Numbered from the stretch's first letter, positions 17,516-27,251 are shown. The stretch: DNA of 64,000 nt from Cloacibacterium caeni (GCF_907163125.1 NZ_OU015319.1:744001-808000), one strand, 5' to 3'. The notes: generated by a model not told the origin, from the letters alone. A program made the numbers and translations.

Positions 17516-17983
17516 ATGAAATCCAAAATAGAACTTTTCAAACTCGAAAGCGATGAAAACATTGCTATCTCAGTCCTTCCTGCCAAAGTAAAAGCGGGTG
17601 GTTATGGCAGTTTTGAAAGTCCTGCTTTAGACTTCCCCGAAGACACCATAGACCTTTTAAAGCTCTTAATCAAAGACAAAGAAACCACTTTCTTTGCAAA
17701 GGTAACAGGAGATTCTCTTATTGGGATTGGGGTATACAATGAAGATATTCTTATCGTTCAGAAAGGACTATTCCCAAGAGAAAATGACATTGTAGTCGTA
17801 TTCTATCAAGGCGAATTTTATGTAAAAAGGTACAAACCGAAATACAAAGAAAACTCCCTAAAAATTGAAAGCATAAAACTTAAATCCGAGAACCCCAATT
17901 ACTCAGATATGGACATCAACGAAGATACAGACTTCGAGCTTTGGGGCGTGGCAACTTGGAACCTACACAAACTAAGAAAATAA
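17516..17983 (+). CDS. umuD: UmuD/LexA-type S24 peptidase
   Basis: 155 residues, the usual UmuD length. The self-cleavage site is VKA-GGYGSF (Ala27-Gly28). The catalytic Ser67 is in VTGDSLIG and the catalytic Lys104 is in GEFYVKRYK. There is no N-terminal DNA-binding domain, which separates it from LexA. In the SOS response UmuD trims itself and joins UmuC as DNA polymerase V. The stop overlaps the umuC start (TAATG), so translation is coupled. Confidence 0.93.
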   Translation: MKSKIELFKLESDENIAISVLPAKVKAGGYGSFESPALDFPEDTIDLLKLLIKDKETTFFAKVTGDSLIGIGVYNEDILIVQKGLFPRENDIVVVFYQGEFYVKRYKPKYKENSLKIESIKLKSENPNYSDMDINEDTDFELWGVATWNLHKLRK

Positions 17984-19248
17984 TGTACGGCTTAATCGAT
18001 GGCAATAACTTCTATGCAAGTTGCGAAAGGGTATTCCGCCCAGACTTGCGAAACAAACCCGTTGTGGTATTATCCAACAACGATGGGTGCGCCATTGCTC
18101 GTTCTAATGAAGCCAAAGCCTTGGGAATAAAAATGGGTCAACCATACTTCCAAATCCAACACCTAGAAAAAGAAGCTGGGCTAAATGTTTTCTCTGCCAA
18201 CTTCGTTTTGTATGGCGACATTTCAAACCGTGTGGTCAATATCTGCCGTAGATATTGCAAAGACATTGAAGTGTACAGCATAGACGAATCCTTCTTAGAT
18301 TTTCACGGCTATGAACATATAGACCTACAAAAACATTGTCTCGAGCTTAGAGAAAAAGTTCTCAAAGGTTTAGACCTTCCCACCAGTATCGGATTAGCAC
18401 CCACCAAAACCTTGGCAAAGTTGGCCAATAAAATCGCGAAAAAGTTTCCAGAAAAAACAAACGGCGTGTACAGCATAGACACCCCTCAAAAAATTGAGAA
18501 AGCCATCAAATGGTTCCCCCTAGAAGATATTTGGGGCATCGGAAGAAGATACTTCGAAAGATTTTCGGCAAGAGGCATCAAAACCGCTTGGGACTTTACC
18601 CAACTCCCAGAAGCTTTCGTCCAAAAAGAAATGGGAATCCTCGGACTAAGAATGCACCGCGAATTACGAGGAATACCACAATACGACCTTACCATTCCAA
18701 AACCCAAGAAAGGAATCGCCACCACCAGAACATTCGACAAAAGAACAGACGATTTAGAAACCTTGAAAGAAAGAGTTTCTACCTTCGCCTATAAATGCTC
18801 CGAGAAACTAAGAGCTCAAAAATCTTGCTGCAGATACGTGACCGTTTTCATTATGACCGACCGTTTCAAACAGGACTTAAAACAATACAGCAACTCCATC
18901 ACCATCACCTTAACCAATCCCTCCAATTCAGCGATTGAAATTTCCAAAGCAGCATTACAAGGACTGGAGAGAATCTACCTGCCATTTTTCCAATACAAAA
19001 AAGCAGGGGTAATGGTCACAGAATTCGTCCCCGAAACCGAGAGAATGACCTCATTATTTGATGAAGACCTCCACGCCAAACACCGCCCAATCATGCAAGT
19101 AATAGACGTGATGAACAAAAGACTAGGAGCAGATAAAGTCAAACTCGGCTCCATGGATGTCCAAAGAACTTGGAAGATGAACCAAAAGAACCTCTCCCCA
19201 CGCTACACCACAGACCTCCACCAAATCATCAATGTCAAAGCAAAATAA
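17983..19248 (+). CDS. umuC: Y-family DNA polymerase (Pol V catalytic subunit)
   Basis: The ATG at 17983 shares its A with the umuD stop codon and puts the polymerase motif YGLIDGNNFYASCERVF at the very N-terminus. An upstream TTG in the same frame is rejected because it would lie inside umuD. The product has 421 residues. The second catalytic motif SIDESFLDF, helix-hairpin-helix segments (DIWGIGRRYFERF) and a little-finger domain are present. The product performs translesion synthesis. Pol V operons are often carried on mobile DNA, consistent with this island. Confidence 0.95.
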   Translation: MYGLIDGNNFYASCERVFRPDLRNKPVVVLSNNDGCAIARSNEAKALGIKMGQPYFQIQHLEKEAGLNVFSANFVLYGDISNRVVNICRRYCKDIEVYSIDESFLDFHGYEHIDLQKHCLELREKVLKGLDLPTSIGLAPTKTLAKLANKIAKKFPEKTNGVYSIDTPQKIEKAIKWFPLEDIWGIGRRYFERFSARGIKTAWDFTQLPEAFVQKEMGILGLRMHRELRGIPQYDLTIPKPKKGIATTRTFDKRTDDLETLKERVSTFAYKCSEKLRAQKSCCRYVTVFIMTDRFKQDLKQYSNSITITLTNPSNSAIEISKAALQGLERIYLPFFQYKKAGVMVTEFVPETERMTSLFDEDLHAKHRPIMQVIDVMNKRLGADKVKLGSMDVQRTWKMNQKNLSPRYTTDLHQIINVKAK

Positions 19249-19728
19249 CACACTATCAGTTCCCCTCTTCTAGAGAACTGGCATTCCGAGAATCGGAATG
19301 ACGGGGTGTTTAATTCATGATACTTAAAGTTCCCCTCTTCTAGAGAACTGGCATCCCAACTGTTCAAAAAACGCAATACTTAAAGTTCCCCTCTTTTAGA
19401 GGGGTGGCATTCCGAGAATCGGAATGACGGGGTGTCTACTTCCAAAACTTCATAATAATTTTCCTCCCCGGTGGCTGAGCTTGTCGAAGTCAACCTGCCA
19501 AAGCCTGGTGGCAGAGCTTGTCGAAGCCCTATCCAAAAAATTAAGGTTTTCCGTAATTACATTTCATTCATTTTGTATAAATTTGTTAGAAACAAATATG
19601 TATAAACTCAAAATTACATCCAATCAAATAAAATTACTTGCAAACTAATATCTTATTTAATCAATATAATAGTTTCTAATAGTGTTAAAATATGACTTAG
19701 TAGAAATTTTAAAAAGTTAAACAATAAT
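19249..19728. repeat. repeat-filled spacer behind umuC
   Basis: No gene. Three copies of a unit beginning AGTTCCCCTCTTCTAGAG start at about 19259, 19327 and 19384. Two of them carry the small palindrome TTCCGAGAATCGGAA and the tail TGACGGGGTGT. At 19470-19526 two copies of GTGGCTGAGCTTGTCGAAG-type sequence follow, a repeat common between flavobacterial genes. The short frame from 19424 is built of these repeats and is not a gene. Confidence 0.75.
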
Positions 19729-20037
19729 ATGAAAAACATAGAATTAAATAGTGAAACATTTTGGGTTAAAATAGTTGATTTTCTTCAACAAAATTGGGCA
19801 TTAATTGAAATGATAGATGATAAAGTAATTGTTTATTTTATACAAGATGCATCTATGGTTTTTGACAAAATTGAATTTAAAACAATTGAGGACGCAGAAA
19901 AAGGACTTCTCAAAAACGGTTTTAAATTATATCTTGATAATAATGAAAATTTTCAAGATTTTATAGTTCCACCAAAAAAACCATATGGTGAATCCCCAAG
20001 ACCAATTTATTCATCTGGTCAATATTGGAAATTTTGA
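19729..20037 (+). CDS. small protein of unknown function
   Basis: 102 residues with good coding composition: SETFWVKIVDFLQQNWALIE, then VYFIQDASMVFDKIEF and a Pro-rich end (VPPKKPYGESPRPIYSSG). No signal peptide or recognised domain; the overall look is of small cytosolic proteins found near defence and mobile genes. ATG start preceded by an A-rich stretch. Confidence 0.6.
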   Translation: MKNIELNSETFWVKIVDFLQQNWALIEMIDDKVIVYFIQDASMVFDKIEFKTIEDAEKGLLKNGFKLYLDNNENFQDFIVPPKKPYGESPRPIYSSGQYWKF

Positions 20038-20175
20038 AAGTAGATGATTGATTTTAAAGAACTTACAAAACCCACATTTAATTAAACCGACAAAATCTGT
20101 CGTAAAACATCTATCTTAAAATCTCACATTCCCGATAATCAAAAAATCCCTACTTTTGATTAAACCAAAATCACC

Positions 20176-20820
20176 ATGTGCAACTACGTTAGAATAAAAT
20201 CCACCCCTAAAGAACTAGAACAAGCCTACCAAGCAGAATACAAAGGAGACGATTACGCCAGAGACGACAAAATCAACGGTTTTGCCAATCCTAAACTACC
20301 AGTGATTTTAGACCATGACACAGACCATATCGTTGCAGCGCAGTGGGGTTTCCTCCCAACTTGGGCTAAGGATAGCGAATTCGCTAAGAAAACCCTCAAT
20401 GCAAGAATGGAAGAAGTACACCAGAAGCCAACCTATAAAAACTACACCAATAACCGTTGCCTTATTTTAGTCAATGCTTTCCACGAATGGAAATGGTTGG
20501 ACGACAAAGGAAAAAGAAAAGACAACTACCTCATCAAAATCAAAGACCAGGAAATCTTTGCTATTGGTGGACTGTACAACATCTGGGTAAACCCAGCTAC
20601 AGATGAAGAAATACTTACCTGCACCATAGGAACCACGGAAGCCAACCCATTGATGGCAGAAATCCACAACACCAAACACAGAATGCCAATTCTATTAAAC
20701 AACCAAATCGAATACCGTTGGTTAGATGATATCCCAGTAGAAGACTTTCTATACCCAAACTACAATCCAGAACTCACAGCTCAAAATCTTACCAATTTAG
20801 AAAGCCAGTCATTATTTTAA
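20176..20820 (+). CDS. yedK: SRAP/HMCES-family abasic-site crosslinking protein
   Basis: 214 residues. Cys2 follows the initiator Met (MCNYVRI) and becomes the catalytic N-terminal Cys that binds abasic sites in single-stranded DNA. Other family blocks are QWGFLPTWAKD, LNARMEEVHQKPTYKN, CLILVNAFHEWKW and TKHRMPILL. The family shields abasic sites during replication and is often SOS-linked, so its place 1 kb after umuDC is fitting. A TACTTTTG promoter element lies at 20151-20158. Confidence 0.93.
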   Translation: MCNYVRIKSTPKELEQAYQAEYKGDDYARDDKINGFANPKLPVILDHDTDHIVAAQWGFLPTWAKDSEFAKKTLNARMEEVHQKPTYKNYTNNRCLILVNAFHEWKWLDDKGKRKDNYLIKIKDQEIFAIGGLYNIWVNPATDEEILTCTIGTTEANPLMAEIHNTKHRMPILLNNQIEYRWLDDIPVEDFLYPNYNPELTAQNLTNLESQSLF

Positions 20821-20852
20821 TTTCAATTAAAGTAAATATCAAATAAACATTT

Positions 20853-20886
20853 GAGCCGAAAATGTAAAGTATTCGGCTCTTTTTGT
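20853..20886 (+). terminator. terminator after yedK
   Basis: GAGCCGAA, 11-base loop, TTCGGCTC and five T, 33 bp after the stop. Confidence 0.8.
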
Positions 20887-20987
20887 TTGAATTAGAAAAG
20901 AATTTCAAATGTAAATATCACTTTTTTAATCCCAACTGTCACCCCTCCTTTAGGAGGGGCTGGGGGAGGCCAAAAGTCATCGCTTCA

Positions 20988-21275
20988 TTCTAATTAATTC
21001 TATTCTGAGAACTTTATTTGAGTGATTTTAAGTATCTGATAAAGTAGCTTCTCAGGAACTTTCATAGAATTACATTGATTAGATTTTTTTGTTCTTTTAG
21101 CTTTTCGGTTTCCGCTTTTCTTGTTATTAGTTTTTACCTCATCTCTTTCGGTATTACAAATATGAAGTCATAATTCAACTTTTTCAAGAAAAGTCTGCCG
21201 AAATTGATAAAAAACGAGATAATTTCGTTCGTTTTAAGTTCTGAAACAATGTAGTTAATTCTGAGCTCATTTAAT
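20988..21275. repeat. repeat copy 1 with remnant of an AraC-type gene
   Basis: About 240 bp (20988-21228) recur nearly unchanged at 22621-22860. Read on the minus strand, 21228-21275 encodes LNELRINYIVSELKTNE with small changes, a block also present in the AraC-type gene at 23026-24733. This copy is therefore a decayed, rearranged fragment of a paralogous regulator gene. 20821-20987 also contains CCCCTCCTTTAGGAGGGG, a perfect palindrome at about 20942. Confidence 0.75.
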
Positions 21276-21357
21276 CTGATAAAATTTGGATTTTGATATT
21301 TGAGCCATCTACATATTTAATCTGTTACAATATCACTATTAGCGAATATAATTAAGA

Positions 21358-22389
21358 TCATTTAATTTTAATAAGTCCTTTTTTTATGATTTCTTCATCA
21401 TTTTCACTTTGAAAATTATATCCTTCTATTGTTTTACTAAAAAAAATATAATCTTTATTGTCTAAATAAAAAATATTTTTTTTAACATCATCTTCGACCA
21501 GAGGCAATGCTAATGATTTTCTTTTATTGTTAATGAATTGAATTTTATCATTTACAATACTATTTCTATTTTCAGGCAAATAACTTTTGGCAATGTAGCA
21601 ACAGTCGGTGTTACCATTATTTTTTACAAACATTATAATTGGAAAAAATGAGTAATCATTAGTTCCATTATTTAAATCCAATAAAAAACCAGCAATGTCT
21701 GGTCTTATTTTGCCAGAATTTAATGCTTTATTAATTTCGATTGAAAAGTTAACTTTCTGGCTACTTATATTATTGCTCGCTAACTGATGCCAGATTATAA
21801 AATAAAAATTATGGAAAAATGTTTCATTATCAGAACTTATACCAATATTATATTCGTTTGGAAAACCTTTTTCTTGTATAATTTTATATAAATTATTAGA
21901 AGTAATACTATCAGTTCGTGTCAATTCATTTTTATAAATCCCATAATTACCTTTTGAAAGTTTTCTATAGTATTGATCTATATTGTATAATGAGTCTAAT
22001 TTTTTTTTATAATTATAATCTATTACATTCTTACAGGGTAATAATTTAGAATAATTATTTTTTTTTAAATTTTCGTTAAAAAAAAATTCATCAAAATTTT
22101 TACCTAAACATTTTAATGTTTGATAATTATTAAAAGCCAAGGGCATATTATTTGTTTTTAATGCAACTTTCATACTATTGAATAAATCTTTAGCATGGGG
22201 GTATTTGAAAACTTTAAATGCTTCAACATATAGTTTATCTGCTTCAATAAGGCTGTCGTTAATTATCTTTTTTTCTGCTTCATTTATCAATTTATAGTAT
22301 TTAATTAGAGTTTTGTCTTTTAGTTCATAATTTTGAGCATGATATGAAAAAAAAATAAACATAAAAGTAAAAGAAATAATATGTTTCAT
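21358..22389 (-). CDS. exported protein of unknown function
   Basis: 343 residues. A typical signal peptide (MKHIISFTFMFIFFSYHAQN, cleavage near Ala-Gln) is followed by a helical, Lys- and Asn-rich region that may hold TPR-like pairs (EAEKKIINDSLIEADKLYVEAFKVF). The C-terminal half (DIAGFLLDLNNGTND, FFPIIMFVKNNGNTDCCYIA) is not recognised. The gene sits alone between two direct repeats of about 240 bp, as if acquired by or amplified with them. Codon use is very AT-rich. Confidence 0.65.
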   Translation of the reverse strand: MKHIISFTFMFIFFSYHAQNYELKDKTLIKYYKLINEAEKKIINDSLIEADKLYVEAFKVFKYPHAKDLFNSMKVALKTNNMPLAFNNYQTLKCLGKNFDEFFFNENLKKNNYSKLLPCKNVIDYNYKKKLDSLYNIDQYYRKLSKGNYGIYKNELTRTDSITSNNLYKIIQEKGFPNEYNIGISSDNETFFHNFYFIIWHQLASNNISSQKVNFSIEINKALNSGKIRPDIAGFLLDLNNGTNDYSFFPIIMFVKNNGNTDCCYIAKSYLPENRNSIVNDKIQFINNKRKSLALPLVEDDVKKNIFYLDNKDYIFFSKTIEGYNFQSENDEEIIKKGLIKIK

Positions 22390-23025
22390 AATAATAAAAA
22401 ATAAGAGAATGGTACAAATTCCTTTTACGTTTTCAATGTAAAATAGACATTTATCAATTAATCCTTAAGGAGAATTTCAGCTTATAAACTTAGTAATTTT
22501 GTTGAAAATACTACATTCTTCAATTTCAGATGAAATCAGATTTTACTTGTCTTCTTTTTCCAAAATTTGTTCAGATCTTCCGGAATAAACATCCGATGGG
22601 GGAGGTCTAAAGTCAGTGAATCATTCTAATTAATTTTATTCTGAGAAATTTAATTTAGTGATTTTACGTATCTGATAAAGTTGCTTCTCAGGAACTTTCA
22701 TAGAATTACATTGATTAGATTTTTTTGTTCTTTTAGCTTTTCGGTTTCCGCTTTTCTTGTTATTAGTTTTTACCTCATCTCTTTCGGTATTACAAATATG
22801 AAATCATTATCTAAGTTTTTCAAGAAAAGCCTGCCGAAATTGATAAAAAACGAGATAAAATAGAGGGGGTATTGGGTGTGTTTTGAAATTTAAAATTCTG
22901 GTAATGAAGTAAATAACTGCTGGTATTTTTTGTTTTTAGTGCAATGAATTATTTTTCATCACCTCATCACTTCATCACTTCATCACCATATCACCACATC
23001 CACATCCACAACCATTTCAGAAATT
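22390..23025. repeat. gene-free stretch with repeat copy 2
   Basis: 22621-22860 repeats 20988-21228. Inside, a tiny frame at 22798-22863 starts ATGAAATCATTATC and encodes a 21-residue cationic amphipathic peptide (KSLSKFFKKSLPKLIKNEIK); in copy 1 this frame stops after three codons, so coding is doubtful. 22955-23010 is a low-complexity run of CATCACTT-type units. Nothing else is seen. Confidence 0.65.
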
Positions 23026-24733
23026 CTAATTTTCTTCATTTAAAAGTTTAATGTAATAAGAAGGCAATGTTCCTGTAATCTTTTTAAAAGCATTGGTGAA
23101 AGTTTCAGAATTATTGAACCCAATTTCCTCAGAGATAGCAGCTATGGTATACTTTCTCATTTTTTCGTTCGTTTTAAGCTCTGAAACAATGTAGTTTATT
23201 CTGAGTTCATTCAAGTATTGAGTGAAATTTTTTCCTTTTAATTCATTGATTAACTTAGACAGATAATCTCTGTTCGTATCAAACTCTTTAGAAAGTGAAT
23301 CTAATGTGATGTTTTTTCTTAAAAAAGAATGATTTTTTTCGAAAATTTCTATTTTTTGGATGATATTTTGGAATTTAGGATGAGAGGATATATGGTTTTT
23401 GTTCTCCTCTTCATCTTTTTTAGGCGCATTGAAGGGTTCATTTTCTGTGGTCAATTTTTTCAAGCAAGTCCTTTGCATGCTTCTCATATCTTTTGATTTT
23501 TTTTCTATTTTCAAAGATGATATAGATAAAAAGACCTGAGCAGATGATTAAAAATAAAATGAACCATATATAAATTGAATTTCGGTTATTCAGAGTTTTT
23601 ATGAGTCCTTCTTTTTCCTTTATCAGCAAAGCAGTATCATACTTTTTGAAAATTTCTTTGGAAAGATTTTTTTGTGTCTTTGCAATAGCGCTGTCTGCAT
23701 AGATAAGTTGATTAATATATTTTAATTGATTTTTGATATCTCCTTTTTTCTTATAATAATCGATAATAATTTCATATCCATCTCTGCTTACAGGATTGTA
23801 ATCTTGTATGGCATAAGAGATTGAATCAGATTGAATAAGATAACGGATGGCCTCCTCTTCCAGATGAGATTCATGTTTCACTTTACCAATAAAATAGTAT
23901 AAAATGGAGAGATTAGAGTAATCTTTATTTTTTCTTAATAATCTTTCAGCAGATTGTAAGTAGCGTAATGACAAAGGCAAGTTTTTTAAATAGTAATTAT
24001 TAATGCCTTTCAGCATGATGAGGTAATTGTATTGGGAGTAGATTTTGTACTTTTTACATTCCTTTATTCCTAATGCTATAAGTTCATTGCTTTTTCCATA
24101 TTGCTCACATTTAGCATAAATATTGGCGAGTGAAAAAATAGAACCGATGTATGCTCCTTTATCTTCATGGCGAGTGCCTATTTTAGCTTTCTGATACTCA
24201 TAGTATTCTTTGAAAAGGGGTAAAGCTTCTTTATATTCTTCAGTTGCAGTTTTCAGTATGCCTATTAGTAATTTTATACGGTAGAAAAATTCTTGATCGT
24301 CTTTTGGACTGTATTTTAAAGCTATTGAATATTGATCTAAAGCGTCCTTATACTTCCCCTCATTGTTGTATAAAATCCCTTTAATAATGTATGCATTAGA
24401 AGGATAATTTTTATACGTTTTATTTTTTACCAGGGCAATGAGTGAGTCTGCATAGGGATGTCCGTTTTCTCCCTTTAGATTTTTTATTCTGGCAATTTTA
24501 TAATACCCATCATAGAGCAAATCTTTATTGTTGTCTTTTTTTCCTTTGGAGAGAATTACATTCGCATAGAATTCAGCTTGTTCATTATCTATTTGATATG
24601 CATCACGATAAGCATTGTATATATACTGAGTACTTTTATTCTTTAATGAATCGGGTATTTTAAATCCTTTTTTACTTTGAGAGAATAATAAAAAAGGACA
24701 GAGAAAAATTAAAATGAAATGAATTCTTTTCAT
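23026..24733 (-). pseudogene. TPR sensor / AraC-type regulator, frameshifted
   Basis: Two frames form one gene. From 24733: a signal peptide, about 350 residues of TPR-like helices, a membrane helix (SIYIWFILFLIICSGLFIYI) and a coiled linker. From the second frame: an AraC-type HTH domain (LDSLSKEFDTNRDYLSKLIN, then AISEEIGFNNSETFTNAFKK). They join if the run of six A (complement of T 23455-23460) is shortened by one, giving 568 residues. This layout is common in flavobacteria as a membrane-bound one-component regulator. The frameshift may be a true mutation, programmed slippage, or a sequencing error. Confidence 0.85.
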
Positions 24734-24932
24734 ACACGGTTATATCCTACAAAAATAGATATTTTATCAGTATTACAAATTCTTATTCAGTGATTTGAAG
24801 AGATAAATACAATGATGTAGTAAGACAAAAATATAGAAATTGATAAATTTCGGTAGGTATATTTTTTTATTTTGCTTAAATCAATTGACTTTTGTCTTAC
24901 TAATATTAAAAAATGATTTTATATTATAATGC

Positions 24933-25192
24933 CGATGGCGCGGATTTCTAATCCGTGACTTTCCACAAATCATATTATTTACTTTAATTAAATTTGTTAA
25001 GAACTAATAAACAAAAACTCAAATAACGAACTAAAAATTACAATTATTAGATGATAAGAATTTTACAATTATTTTTTGGCTATTTGAGTGATGTGGCAAA
25101 AGGAGCAGAGCGGATTTTGCCACATCGGTTCGGCGGATTATATCCGCAGATGTTGCTCGTCGCTACACGAACTTCGCACATCCGTCGAAACG
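24933..25192 (+). other. spacer with dispersed block and gene-less attC-like unit
   Basis: 24933-25089 is one copy of a dispersed block: a REP-like palindrome (GCGCGGATTTCTAATCCGTG), then ACTCAAATA and its complement TATTTGAGT about 70 bp later. It is followed by GATGTGGCAAAA (25090-25101) and its perfect complement TTTTGCCACATC (25115-25126). Then come arms GGTTCGGCGGAT (25127-25138) and ATCCGTCGAAAC (25180-25191), which pair at 10 of 12. The unit ends at G25192, and the next cassette starts TTATATGTC. This order matches R', R'', L'', L' of an integron attC site. Confidence 0.6.
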
Positions 25193-25236
25193 TTATATGT
25201 CATTTAAAAAAAATAACTTTAAACAAAGAATAAATA

Positions 25237-25782
25237 ATGAAAAAAATTTTCGCTATTGTAATCATTACAATTACAAATCTATGTTTTGCACAAAATGTTA
25301 AAAACAATGAATTAACAAATTTTGGACGTATTAATTTAGGGTTGCACGGACTTGATGCCTCTTATGAAATGCTAATTTCAAAAAAAATAGTTTGGGAAAA
25401 CAGTATTGGTATGGGTATGGGTAGTAGTGTATATGGAAGTTCTGTTGAATATCTATTCGACTTTACCAAACCTACACCTTATATTAAATCAGAATTAAAA
25501 TACATTTATAATACTGAAAGGAGAATTTCAAAACAAAAAAGTATTCTGAATAATTCAGGAAATTATATTGGATTACAAACAAAATATAGTTTTGGAAATA
25601 ATAATCATTACAAGTTAAACCAAACATTATTGACAGAGATTCATTGGGGAATTCAAAGAAATTTAGGAAAAAAATTCTTATTCAACACTCACATTGGACT
25701 TGGATATATTACAGATTTTGATTCGAAAGATGGACATATAACACCTACAGTTGGATTAAGATTTGGTTATAAAATGTTCTAA
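25237..25782 (+). CDS. small outer-membrane beta-barrel-like protein
   Basis: 181 residues. Signal peptide MKKIFAIVIITITNLCFAQN, then alternating amphipathic strands (GRINLGLHGLDASYEM, FLFNTHIGLGYITDFD) and an aromatic C-terminal end (GLRFGYKMF) typical of barrels inserted by the BAM complex. Function unknown. It is the first gene of the cassette-like array: the unit begins TTATATGTC at 25193, and GACAGATAAC follows the stop at 25788-25797, its near-complement. Confidence 0.65.
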   Translation: MKKIFAIVIITITNLCFAQNVKNNELTNFGRINLGLHGLDASYEMLISKKIVWENSIGMGMGSSVYGSSVEYLFDFTKPTPYIKSELKYIYNTERRISKQKSILNNSGNYIGLQTKYSFGNNNHYKLNQTLLTEIHWGIQRNLGKKFLFNTHIGLGYITDFDSKDGHITPTVGLRFGYKMF

Positions 25783-25787
25783 AAAGC

Positions 25788-26169
25788 GACAGATAACATA
25801 TTCTATGACAAAACACAAATAAAAAATCCGATGACACAGATTTCTATTCTGTGACCTTCCACAAATCATATCATTTACTTTAATTAGATTTGTTAAGAAC
25901 GAATAAACAAAAACTCAAATAACGAACAAAATAAATACTTACAATCATTTACAAACGAATATTTCCTTGATTATAAGAATTTTACAATTGTACTTCGTCT
26001 ATTTGAGTGTTGTGGCGAAATCCGCTCCGCTCCTTTCGCCACAACGTTCGCGCGGATTACATCCGCTTGTTGTGCCGCCGCTTCGCGGACTTCGCACAAC
26101 AAGCGGATTTGTAAAATTCTCAAATCTCGAACAAGTTCGGATTTGGAACTTCACAAATCCGCGCGAACG
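25788..26169 (+). other. attC-like spacer with a second gene-less unit
   Basis: GACAGATAAC (25788-25797) is the R''-like box of the preceding gene. A dispersed block follows (25829-26008), ending TATTTGAGT. Then comes a gene-less unit: GTTGTGGCGAAA (26009-26020) and its perfect complement TTTCGCCACAAC (26034-26045). Outer arms GTTCGCGCGGATT (26046-26058) and AATCCGCGCGAAC (26156-26168) pair perfectly over 13 bp and enclose inner hairpins. The boundary to the next cassette is G26169|TTATCGG. Short open frames across these palindromes are not genes. Confidence 0.65.
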
Positions 26170-26208
26170 TTATCGGTAATCTCTAAAAAACTATTAACAT
26201 AACAGAGA

Positions 26209-27225
26209 ATGAAAATTAAAATTATAATATTTTTTTTACTAATTATTAACCTTTCTTTTAGTCAGCAGAAAAAAATAATTAATAATGAATCTACGACTTT
26301 CCAATTAACAAGTAGAGATGAAAATATAGATTTTATAGTTTTTGATACAAAACTTGAAACTAAAAAGCCTATTTTTCTTTGGTGTCAAGGTTCACTTCCT
26401 TATCCACTTTATGTAAATTCGAAGGAAGGAATCTGGTTAATTGGCGGTGGAATTACAAATTTTGATATTGAGAAGATTACAAAGAATTATTATCTAGTAA
26501 TCGTCTCTATGCCTAAAACGCCATTAGTTGCAGAGGAAAGCCAAATAAATGATTCCTATTGGTATTTTGGCCACTCAAAGGACAAAAACATTCCAACAGA
26601 AGAATTTCAAAAAGCAGATTTTTTAGAAAACTATACAAACCGAGCAATAAAAGTTTTAAAGTTTTTGCACAAGCAAAAATGGGTTGACAACTCAAAACTA
26701 ATAATTGCAGGTCATTCACAAGGTTCAAAAGTTGCCACAAAAATTGCGAAAAATTATAAGGCAGTAACAAAACTTGGATTATTTGGAGCAAATCCATTCG
26801 GAAGAATTGATCAAAACATAAGAGAATCAAGAAAAGACGCAGAAAATAAAAAAATAACTTGGGAAAAAGCAAATAAAGAAATTGAGGAAGAATATGAAAT
26901 TTATCGTAATGCGAATAATCCGCAAAAAGTAAAAGCAAATGTCAATTTAATTGCATGGAGATCTTTTTCCGAACCTTTAATAGACGATTGGTTAGAAATT
27001 AATAAGCCAATTTATTTAGCGTACGGTACATACGATATCGCAAGTGATTTATGCGATTTGGTTCCTTTATACTTCATAAGAAATCATAAAACTAATCTGA
27101 CTTATAAAAGATATCTAAACCTTGAACATAATTTTTTTGAAGTCGGTGAAGATGGAAGAGCAAACCACGATAAACCACATTGGAAAGAAGTTATGAATAA
27201 TTTTGTTGAATGGACTTTGAAATGA
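26209..27225 (+). CDS. exported alpha/beta hydrolase
   Basis: 338 residues with a signal peptide ending LSFSQQ. The nucleophile elbow GHSQGS places the catalytic Ser at 170, preceded by the strand LIIAG. A late His in the LEHNFFE region could complete the triad. Substrate unknown; the fold also covers esterases and peptidases. The cassette begins TTATCGGTAATCTC (26170), and GAGACTACCGATAAC follows the stop (27233-27247), an inverted match at 13 of 14. Confidence 0.75.
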   Translation: MKIKIIIFFLLIINLSFSQQKKIINNESTTFQLTSRDENIDFIVFDTKLETKKPIFLWCQGSLPYPLYVNSKEGIWLIGGGITNFDIEKITKNYYLVIVSMPKTPLVAEESQINDSYWYFGHSKDKNIPTEEFQKADFLENYTNRAIKVLKFLHKQKWVDNSKLIIAGHSQGSKVATKIAKNYKAVTKLGLFGANPFGRIDQNIRESRKDAENKKITWEKANKEIEEEYEIYRNANNPQKVKANVNLIAWRSFSEPLIDDWLEINKPIYLAYGTYDIASDLCDLVPLYFIRNHKTNLTYKRYLNLEHNFFEVGEDGRANHDKPHWKEVMNNFVEWTLK

Positions 27226-27251
27226 AAATAAAGAGACTACCGATAACAGCG

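Noticed and set aside
19258-19436. CRISPR array
   Set aside because: Only three irregular copies with unequal spacers and no cas genes; these are ordinary intergenic repeats.
19424-19648. 74-residue frame behind umuC
   Set aside because: It consists largely of dispersed repeat units and has no coding character.
22798-22863. 21-residue cationic peptide as a real gene
   Set aside because: The other copy of the repeat stops the frame after three codons and no ribosome or promoter signal is convincing; kept only as a note.
25051-26179. Two short frames of 60 and 70 residues (25051-25233, 25967-26179)
   Set aside because: They run across the large palindromes of the attC-like spacers and are explained by the structure.
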